Source: Aegicerativicinus sediminis
GTDB taxonomy: Bacteria; Bacteroidota; Bacteroidia; Flavobacteriales; Flavobacteriaceae
Length of the DNA stretch: 64,000 nt
Reading direction: 5' to 3'
Assembly: GCF_015476115.1 (NCBI RefSeq)
Contig: NZ_CP064295.1
Location: forward strand, 372,001-436,000
Shown piece by piece: positions 58,001 to 64,000 of the stretch. The notes beneath the pieces were generated by a model that had not been told where the DNA came from, searched no databases, and saw only the letters and a list, made by a program, of their open reading frames with translations. Numbering within the stretch: position 1 is the stretch's first letter; each line of letters opens with the position of its first letter. The position numbers and the translations under genes are program-made.

Positions 58001-61000
58001 ACAAATCACATGAAGTTGCTGATTCAGAATTAATTTCTGTAAATCTGGACAAGACCATGTATAAGATAGGTGATGAGGTATTAGTAACCGTAAGCTCTGC
58101 ATCAGAAGAAATCCACATAACTTTTCATGTTGAAAAAGAAAACAAAATTGTCCAAACTAGAATTATAGCACTTAATAATGAATCAAAAACGTTTAAAGTT
58201 CCAATTTCAAAAACAGATTATGAGGGGTTCGCGATTCAGTACCATTTTGTTAGCCATAATGGTTTTGCTAATGGGGTAAAGATTGTAAATGTTATAAATG
58301 TTGAATCAAAATTTGACATTGAAACCCTAACCTTTAGGGATAAAATTCAACCAGGTTCAAAAGAAACTTGGGGTTTTAAAATTTCAGGTGAAAAAAATGA
58401 AAAAATTGCTGCAGAAGTATTGGCCTCTATGTACGATGCTTCCTTAGATGATTTTAGAATGCACCAATGGCAATTTAATCCCATAACCACATCATCGTAT
58501 TATTCTTGGGCAAGAAGTAATGCCAATAACAGCTTTGAAATAGACAATTTTATAATTGTAAATCGACCTTATGGCAATAACCAAATTCAACAGAAACATT
58601 ACGACGAATTAAATTGGTTCGGGTTTAATATTAATAACAATAAATGGGTTAATAACCGCTATTTAAATGAACTAAAAAATCAACCAAAAAATGATCGTAC
58701 CAGTTATGACAAAATTATTTATGGAGTAATTAAGGATGAATCTGGTCTTCCTTTGCCAGGTGCTAATATTCTTGTAAAAGGAACCACCTATGGCACACAG
58801 ACAGATTTTGATGGACAGTTCTCAATAAAAGTTAAAAATGGGGAACAACTAGTTATAACCTATATAGGATATGTCTCTGAAGAATATTCAGTTGGGACCC
58901 AAAAAGAATTGGAAATCTTTTTAGAGGAAGATTCCAGTGCTTTAGAGGAAGTGGTAGTTATGGGTTACGGAATACAAACGAGAACCGCCGCGGCTAATAT
59001 GGTGCTCAATGAAAGTGTTGAAGCAGACGAAGAGGTTGCAAAGGTGTTAAATGGTAATGTAGCGGGCGTTGAAATTGCTGCGGACTCTATGGTACCGGGC
59101 AGTGCCCCAAATGTTATGATAAGAGGTGCAGTATCATTGGCCAATTCGGAAAATGTCCTTTATGTGGTAGATGGAGTTATTGTGCCTAGTTTCGATATTT
59201 CAGGGCTAGATGTTTCCTCATTAAATGTTTTGAAGGGAAATGCTGCAACATCAATTTATGGTGCGGCCGCCGCTAACGGTGCTATAATTATTACCACCAA
59301 ATCCGGTCAAGCTAAAATTGATGCGGACATGGCCAAAATTAGAGTGCGTGAAAATTTTAATGAAACTGCATTTTTCTATCCACAATTAAAAACGGACAAA
59401 GAAGGTACAGTTTCATTTGAATTTACCATGCCTGAAGCGCTTACAAGATGGAAACTTCAACTATTGGCCCATACGGAAGATTTAAAAACAGCAACCAAAA
59501 CTCTCTCTACGATAACTCAAAAAGATTTAATGGTACTACCTAATGTCCCAAGGTTTTTACGCGAAGGAGACAGTTTAGTTTTAGCTACGAAAATTTCCAA
59601 TTTGTCAAACAATTCTTTGCAGGGAACTGCACAACTTACCCTTGAAGATGGATTAACAGGTAAAACCATTGATAATTTATTGGGTAATCTTACAAAGAAT
59701 CAAACCTTTGTTATCGATGCAAAAGGAAACACAAGTATTCAATGGAAATTGAGCATCCCAGAAAATCTCCAAGCAATTACCTATAGAATATCGGCAAAAG
59801 CTGGTGATTTTACAGATGGCGAACAAAATTTTTTGCCCGTCTTAACCAATAGAACCCTGGTTACCGAAACATTACCGATGTGGGTTAAGGGAAATGAAAC
59901 CAAAACATTTGAGTTAGAAAAACTGAAAAACAACACTTCCACAACACTAACTAATTATAGTTTAACCTTGGAGGTTACTTCAAATCCTGTTTGGTACGCG
60001 GTTCAATCCTTACCGTATTTAATGGAATATCCATTTGAATGTTCTGAGCAGATTTTTTCAAGGTTTTATGCAAATAGTTTAGGTCAATCTATTGCCAATT
60101 CAAACCCAAAAATTAAGGAGGTTTTCGATCAATGGGGCAATTCTGAAGCTTTGGTATCTAACCTTGAGAAAAATCCTGAACTTAAATCTATTGTTATTCA
60201 AGAAACTCCTTGGCTTCGCGAAGCACAATCTGAAAGCGAACAAAAGAAACGCATTGCATTGCTTTTCGATTTGAATAAAATGGGTAATGAATTAAATGCG
60301 ACGATCGACAAACTAGGTCAGATGCAACTGTCCAATGGGAGTTTCCCTTGGTTCAAAGGCTCGCAATATCCTAACCGTTATATAACACAGCATGTGGCAA
60401 CAGGTTTCGGACATCTCAAACAACTGCAAGTGGAATTACCAGATAAGGCCATAACGATTACAGAAAAGGCCATTTCCTCTTTAGATAAAGACATCACCAC
60501 CGATTATAATCGTTTGAAAGAACAAGCCCGGGAAATTAAGGGACGAGCAAAAACCAAAGCACAAGGTCTAAAAGCGGAAAAAGAATTTTGGGAAGCGAAC
60601 CATACAAATGTTCTGCAAATTCAATATCTATACATGCGAAGCTTTTTCAAAGAAAAAGATTTAGCAGAATCCTCAAAAACTGCTATGGATTATTATACTA
60701 AACAATCCGCAAAGTATTGGCAGACTTACAACTTGTACACCAAAGGCCTAATTGCGCTCATTCAAAACAGAATTGGAGATAAAGCGATTGCTAAAGAAAT
60801 TTATAAATCGCTGGGCGAAAACAGTATTACTTCGGATGAGTTAGGTATGTATTGGAAGGAAAATAAATCTGGTTGGTTGTGGCACGAAGCCCCTGTTGAA
60901 ACCCAAGCTTTAATGATTGAAGTGTTTTCTGAAATTGGCGATGACCCCAAAGTGGTAGATGAATTAAGAGTTTGGTTATTGAAAAACAAGCAAACGAATC

Positions 61001-61731
61001 ATTGGAACACTACAAAAGCTACCACAGAAGCCATATATTCACTTTTGTTAAAAGGTTCAGATTGGACTTCGAATACAGAGTTAGCTGAAGTTAGTTTTGG
61101 CAGCAAAAAGATAAATCCGTTCGATAATGAAAATACAAAAATCGAAGCTGGTACTGGTTATTATAAATTAATCTATAGAGGAACCGAAATTAGACCCGAA
61201 ATGGCAGATGTATCCTTATCGAAAACCACTGAAGGCATTGCCTGGGGGGCTTTATATTGGCAGTATTTTGAAAACCTCGACAAAATAACATCGGCAGAAA
61301 CACCGCTGAGTTTAAAGAAAAATCTCTTTAAAAAGATTAACACAGACCGAGGCGAAAGTCTTGTTGAAATAGATTCTACAAATAATTTAGAAGTGGGCGA
61401 TCTCATCCGAGTAAGGATTGGGTTAAGATCTGATAGAGATATGGAATTTCTACATATGAAAGATTTGCGGGCCTCTGGCTTAGAGCCTGTAGATGTGCTA
61501 TCCGAATATAAATGGCAAGATGGCTTGGGCTATTACCAAACCACCAAGGATGCATCAACGAATTTCTTTTATGATCGTCTCCCAAAAGGAGTGTATGTGT
61601 TTGAATATGATCTAAGGGTAGCACATGCAGGTAATTTTTCCAATGGAATAACTACCATAGAATGTATGTACGCCCCAGAGTTTAAAAGTCACAGTGAAGG
61701 CGTGAGAATATCTGTTAAAGAAACAGAATAA
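55072..61731 (+). CDS. Alpha-2-macroglobulin-like protein with embedded SusC-type regulatory and plug domains
   Basis: A 2219-residue exported protein; signal peptide MLKYFFIVFLFISFNFYAQ without a lipobox. Residues up to about 400 are mainly helical. Macroglobulin domains follow, including an MG2-like block (RSIYRPGQTVYFKAIVLQTK, about 594-613) and SVEEYKRPKFEVEF. Residues of about 1213-1290 form a carboxypeptidase-regulatory-like domain (SGLPLPGANILVKGT). Residues of about 1292-1415 form a TonB-receptor plug (EEVVVMGYG, VMIRGAVS, LYVVDGVIVP, LKGNAATSIYGAAAANGA, IIITTKSG). The A2M block starts directly after (VRENFNETAFFYPQLKTD), with the thioester motif Cys1657-Ser-Glu-Gln1660 in YPFECSEQ. 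It likely traps attacking proteases or works on the outer membrane. No pbpC partner is nearby. Confidence 0.93.
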   Translation: MLKYFFIVFLFISFNFYAQDFNYQNEWDKVYENELKSLPKSALEIVNNIYAKAKKDGNKIQLSKTLIYQSKFTLTLEENAQLSIIDRFRKEISTTKSPEKNLLESMLAEIFWQYYQTNRWKILERTKTEEKVDAVDFRTWDAQTIFQEIHKHYIASLKNKELLQRTGLTQYNQLLDFKLHSKKYRPTLYDFLAHRALDYYKDEEYTVTRPNYAFKLNSPEFLGDNSSFLEYKITSLDTLSEHLNALRIFKDVSKFHLNNPDVAPLIDITLKRLKFVYQNTNLENKDSLYEKSLKNLKETFVEYESSTEIDYALAQLYVQQANRFESEMDDNFRLKKTEAVAICKEAIAQFPKSFGAIQCTALMLQITKPELELQLEKFLPTSTPSRILVNFKGIDSLHFKVFKIRPKELEDFKKIYKDSIRIAFINSLEEIKNWFSSIPDPNDYNRHSTEIKLPALKQGLYLVVATLKNEINKDETFAFQNFQVTDFALISDNHGAENSFQLVDRVTGKPIVGAAVTINNTQTDKYNRPINKSTVTDEKGYFSFMTYDYHRNVSISIRKNSSEGRFGDYYFYERSSNNRTSDDEIVQIKPFIFTDRSIYRPGQTVYFKAIVLQTKGEETKPFTNEFVEIMLEDPNGQEIKTMELKLNDYGSVAGQFILPSSGLNGEYTISVDESYEHDSKFYDEADFDFEFTAYHTISVEEYKRPKFEVEFKPITETFRLGDSIQVSGNALAFAGSNIGNAKVAYRVVRTSQLPIWRRWNSKPRFTSEEMEIANGETTTERDGSFKIVFKAIPDENIPERDQPTFSYKIYADVTDINGETRSSETAVKVGYHALSLSAEILEVIDRQQKRFEIGISAKNLNGQPIETSGTIKIYKLQSPKNPFRTRPWAAPEIPGFTEKEFRELFPYDAFKDEESDNSKWPKGALIKELNFNTANSSKITIEGIKQWIIGGYLLELETTDNFGQKVKNEQRFKLIDNKSHEVADSELISVNLDKTMYKIGDEVLVTVSSASEEIHITFHVEKENKIVQTRIIALNNESKTFKVPISKTDYEGFAIQYHFVSHNGFANGVKIVNVINVESKFDIETLTFRDKIQPGSKETWGFKISGEKNEKIAAEVLASMYDASLDDFRMHQWQFNPITTSSYYSWARSNANNSFEIDNFIIVNRPYGNNQIQQKHYDELNWFGFNINNNKWVNNRYLNELKNQPKNDRTSYDKIIYGVIKDESGLPLPGANILVKGTTYGTQTDFDGQFSIKVKNGEQLVITYIGYVSEEYSVGTQKELEIFLEEDSSALEEVVVMGYGIQTRTAAANMVLNESVEADEEVAKVLNGNVAGVEIAADSMVPGSAPNVMIRGAVSLANSENVLYVVDGVIVPSFDISGLDVSSLNVLKGNAATSIYGAAAANGAIIITTKSGQAKIDADMAKIRVRENFNETAFFYPQLKTDKEGTVSFEFTMPEALTRWKLQLLAHTEDLKTATKTLSTITQKDLMVLPNVPRFLREGDSLVLATKISNLSNNSLQGTAQLTLEDGLTGKTIDNLLGNLTKNQTFVIDAKGNTSIQWKLSIPENLQAITYRISAKAGDFTDGEQNFLPVLTNRTLVTETLPMWVKGNETKTFELEKLKNNTSTTLTNYSLTLEVTSNPVWYAVQSLPYLMEYPFECSEQIFSRFYANSLGQSIANSNPKIKEVFDQWGNSEALVSNLEKNPELKSIVIQETPWLREAQSESEQKKRIALLFDLNKMGNELNATIDKLGQMQLSNGSFPWFKGSQYPNRYITQHVATGFGHLKQLQVELPDKAITITEKAISSLDKDITTDYNRLKEQAREIKGRAKTKAQGLKAEKEFWEANHTNVLQIQYLYMRSFFKEKDLAESSKTAMDYYTKQSAKYWQTYNLYTKGLIALIQNRIGDKAIAKEIYKSLGENSITSDELGMYWKENKSGWLWHEAPVETQALMIEVFSEIGDDPKVVDELRVWLLKNKQTNHWNTTKATTEAIYSLLLKGSDWTSNTELAEVSFGSKKINPFDNENTKIEAGTGYYKLIYRGTEIRPEMADVSLSKTTEGIAWGALYWQYFENLDKITSAETPLSLKKNLFKKINTDRGESLVEIDSTNNLEVGDLIRVRIGLRSDRDMEFLHMKDLRASGLEPVDVLSEYKWQDGLGYYQTTKDASTNFFYDRLPKGVYVFEYDLRVAHAGNFSNGITTIECMYAPEFKSHSEGVRISVKETE

Positions 61732-61733
61732 AC

Positions 61734-62453
61734 CTATTTTGAAGGTGGAACGGTTGGCCTAACCTCAATTTTGCTTGGCAAGGTGCGAGGATGCATTTTT
61801 AAAAGGTCGACCACTAATTCGCCTATGTCTTCAATTTGAATTTTCCAAGCATCAGATTCATCTGGTTCATTACCATTGAAATGTGTTGCTACTGAACCTG
61901 GCATTATAGTACTCACCTTTATTTCATGTTTTCTTAAATCGAGCATAGCAGCCTGGGTAAATCCTGTTACCCCAAATTTACTTGCATTATAGGCAGATCC
62001 TCCAGCAAAGAAATTGGTCCCTGCAAGACTAGAAATAGTAATGTAATAACCCTTCGATTTCTTTAATGCCTCGACACTTGCTTTAAGTGTATAAAATACT
62101 CCAGTTAAGTTGGTATCAATAACTTGATTCCATTGGTCTAAGGAAATCTCTTCGACACTTCCAAAGTGACCTAAACCCGCATTCGCAATAACGAAATCGA
62201 TGCTACCAAAAGCCTCCAACAATCGCTTTACCGCAGCTTCTTGACTTTCAAAATTTCGTACATCAGCTTTAAGACCGATAGCACGAGCCCCATATCCAGC
62301 ATCATTAAGCTTTTTAGCTGCCTTATCACAATCAACCTGATTTCTTCCTGTGATTCCCACATTAATCCCCTGCGCCATTAAAGACTCGGCAACACCAAAT
62401 CCTATTCCTTTTGTACCACCTGTTATCAAAGCGGTTTTTCCTTCTAATTTCAT
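61734..62453 (-). CDS. Short-chain dehydrogenase/reductase
   Basis: A 239-residue classical SDR. NAD(P)-binding TGGTKGIG (11-18), structural NAG (about 91-93), catalytic Ser141/142 in ITISSLAG, Tyr155 and Lys159 in SAYNASK. Arg37 in ITGRN suggests NADP(H). It resembles 3-oxoacyl-ACP reductases (FabG) but the substrate cannot be assigned. Its stop codon lies 2 bases from that of the macroglobulin gene. Confidence 0.9.
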   Translation of the reverse strand: MKLEGKTALITGGTKGIGFGVAESLMAQGINVGITGRNQVDCDKAAKKLNDAGYGARAIGLKADVRNFESQEAAVKRLLEAFGSIDFVIANAGLGHFGSVEEISLDQWNQVIDTNLTGVFYTLKASVEALKKSKGYYITISSLAGTNFFAGGSAYNASKFGVTGFTQAAMLDLRKHEIKVSTIMPGSVATHFNGNEPDESDAWKIQIEDIGELVVDLLKMHPRTLPSKIEVRPTVPPSK

Positions 62454-62465
62454 AATATTTTATAT

Positions 62466-62987
62466 TTATTGTTGTGGCGGATACATAGAAAAAGCCTTCT
62501 CCACAATAGTTTTAAATTGAGAATCCTTTCTGTCTGGAGTTGAATTAGGATTGTATCCGCTTTCTGTTATTGCTTCCCAAACTAATCCTTTTCCACCGTC
62601 ATCAATTATCTGAAAAATAATTTGTCTTTGCACCTCAGACCGGCCAATTGGCATACCTATGGTAATACCACCTCCTACATTTCCACCTCCTCCGCCGACA
62701 CCAACACCTACATTACTATTGTTGATTTGAGCAGTTTCCTGGCTATGAAAATCAATCATTACATCGGGAGTTTCAGATTTGGTTAAACCAATTTGGGGTA
62801 AATAATCATCTAGTTGGGCAACCAGACGACGTTCATCTAATTCGCTTAATCCCGATTGTAAATCTGAATAATAATTGTACGTTTTGAACTGTGAAAAATC
62901 AGTTCCTCTTTCGTAATCATGTGACACGCGTACTGTGGCACAGGACGAGAAAACAAGAACGATAAGTAGGTAAAATAGGTTTTTCAT
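62466..62987 (-). CDS. DUF4136-family lipoprotein
   Basis: A 173-residue lipoprotein. I chose the Met at 62987, giving the signal peptide MKNLFYLLIVLVFSSC (Cys16); 12 more in-frame residues upstream are not hydrophobic in the right pattern. The mature part (TVRVSHDYERGTDFSQFKTY, NYYSDLQSG and a late TESGYNPNSTPDR) follows the DUF4136 pattern. A glycine-rich loop (NVGVGVGGGGGNVGGG) lies in the middle. Function unknown. It is 12 bases upstream of the SDR gene, probably one operon. Confidence 0.85.
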   Translation of the reverse strand: MKNLFYLLIVLVFSSCATVRVSHDYERGTDFSQFKTYNYYSDLQSGLSELDERRLVAQLDDYLPQIGLTKSETPDVMIDFHSQETAQINNSNVGVGVGGGGGNVGGGITIGMPIGRSEVQRQIIFQIIDDGGKGLVWEAITESGYNPNSTPDRKDSQFKTIVEKAFSMYPPQQ

Positions 62988-63103
62988 AATAAGTAGATTT
63001 AATACTAAGTTACGAAAAACCACTTATAGCGATGTCGCAATTAACGTATTGAGTTAATTTTACAGGAGTTTGAATATAATTTTATTGTAACAAATCAATC
63101 ATT

Positions 63104-64000
63104 TCATTTATTCAACATCTGCCACAAACGATCTTTTAATTCAGTAAGTCCCATTTGAGCCACAGAAGAAATAAATAGGTATTCCACAGGAAGTGTTTCG
63201 TCCAGTTCCGTCTTAAGTTCAGCTTTCAATTCATCATCCAACATATCGCATTTAGAAATAGCGATAAGCCTGTCTTTATCCAATAACTCTGGATTGTAAC
63301 GTCTTAATTCATCCAAAAGAATTTCGTACTGTGCTGCAATATCCTTAGCATCAGCTGGGATTAAGAACAAAAGAATGGAATTGCGTTCAATGTGCCTAAG
63401 AAAATAGTGCCCTAAACCTTTTCCTTCAGCCGCACCTTCAATAATTCCAGGTATATCCGCAACAACAAAGGTTTTAAAATCTCGATACTCTACAATTCCC
63501 AAATTGGGTTTTAGAGTAGTAAATTCATAATTGGCGATCTTCGGTTTTGCAGCTGTGATTACAGAAAGTAAGGTGGATTTACCAGCATTCGGGAATCCAA
63601 CTAACCCTACATCGGCAAGAACCTTCAGCTCCAAGGTTATTTGCATTTCCTCTCCAGGAAGTCCTGGTTGAGCATACCTCGGAGTTTGGTTTGTAGAACT
63701 CTTGAAATGAGCATTTCCTAGGCCGCCCTTACCTCCTTCAACAACAATTTTCTCTTCTTGGTCCTCAGTAATCTCGAACAAAATCTCATTAGTTGTTGTT
63801 TCTCTAACAACGGTTCCCAAAGGGACGTCGATATAAACATTTTCTCCATCTGCCCCAGTACTAGTCTGTTTACCTCCATGTTCACCATGCCCTGCTTTAA
63901 AATGTTTCTTAAATTTAAGATGGAAAAGGGTCCATAAATTTGCATTTCCGCGCACAATTATGTGGCCTCCCCTTCCGCCATCTCCTCCATCTGGTCCTCC
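63104..64000 (-). CDS. obgE: GTPase Obg, N-terminus cut by the window edge
   Basis: A ribosome-assembly and stress GTPase. The frame is open to the last base; the first visible residues [19 protein letters not shown] belong to the glycine-rich Obg fold. A second glycine-rich stretch ([38 protein letters not shown]) follows, then the G domain: G1 [15 protein letters not shown], the switch region [12 protein letters not shown]3 [15 protein letters not shown]4 ISKCD. The C-terminal Obg extension is absent. Only about 30-40 N-terminal residues appear to be missing. Confidence 0.95.
   Translation of the reverse strand, partial: GGPDGGDGGRGGHIIVRGNANLWTLFHLKFKKHFKAGHGEHGGKQTSTGADGENVYIDVPLGTVVRETTTNEILFEITEDQEEKIVVEGGKGGLGNAHFKSSTNQTPRYAQPGLPGEEMQITLELKVLADVGLVGFPNAGKSTLLSVITAAKPKIANYEFTTLKPNLGIVEYRDFKTFVVADIPGIIEGAAEGKGLGHYFLRHIERNSILLFLIPADAKDIAAQYEILLDELRRYNPELLDKDRLIAISKCDMLDDELKAELKTELDETLPVEYLFISSVAQMGLTELKDRLWQMLNK

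Overview
The window is one contiguous AT-rich stretch of a Bacteroidota chromosome, almost certainly from the family Flavobacteriaceae. The support is: two SusC/SusD outer-membrane uptake systems, Bacteroidota-type promoters (a perfect TTTG-N19-TAnnTTTG upstream of rpsL and several TAnnTTTG elements elsewhere), few Shine-Dalgarno sequences, and gene runs familiar from flavobacteria (rsfS-ftsH-LUD-cdsA-psd-ACBP; ribosomal superoperon-carA-eno-gltA-DDAH-like). I saw no tRNA, rRNA, insertion sequence, prophage or CRISPR array.

Layout. Positions 1-4933: the 3' end of a sensor histidine kinase translationally coupled to a CpeT-family lipoprotein, a CtlX-type hydrolase, a NUDIX enzyme, pyrE with an SRPBCC protein, and birA. 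Positions 5030-9776, plus strand: ribosome silencing factor, FtsH, a lone LUD protein, then phospholipid genes cdsA and psd and an acyl-CoA-binding protein. Positions 9791-31981, all minus strand: rpsL-rpsG-fusA-rpsJ, then a complete S10-spc-alpha series from rplC to rplQ (including a 38-residue L36), then carA, eno, gltA and a DDAH-like hydrolase. Intrinsic terminators follow rplQ, eno and gltA. Another sits between rpsJ and rplC, where it probably acts as an attenuator because no promoter is evident behind it.

Positions 32155-45524, plus strand, are the cell-envelope accessory region: an Omp85-type barrel protein, SusC/SusD pair 1, a secreted protein of unknown function, a 666-base gene-free stretch, then SusC/SusD pair 2 with a third lipoprotein. 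No glycoside hydrolase, peptidase or dedicated regulator is near either pair, so the substrates are unknown. The two susC genes share their upstream leader and signal-peptide DNA, including a stem-loop inside the signal-peptide codons.

Positions 45625-64000 are mixed housekeeping and envelope genes: rlmB, a rhomboid protease, rarA, a conserved secreted protein, a YjjG-type HAD phosphatase, a polysaccharide deacetylase-like protein that appears to lack key metal ligands, radC, a DUF1569 protein, mpl, a TPR protein, a 2219-residue alpha-2-macroglobulin-like protein, an SDR oxidoreductase, a DUF4136 lipoprotein and a partial obgE. The most unusual gene is the macroglobulin. It keeps the thioester motif CSEQ but carries, in its middle, a complete SusC-like front end (carboxypeptidase-regulatory-like domain plus TonB-receptor plug) without any beta-barrel.
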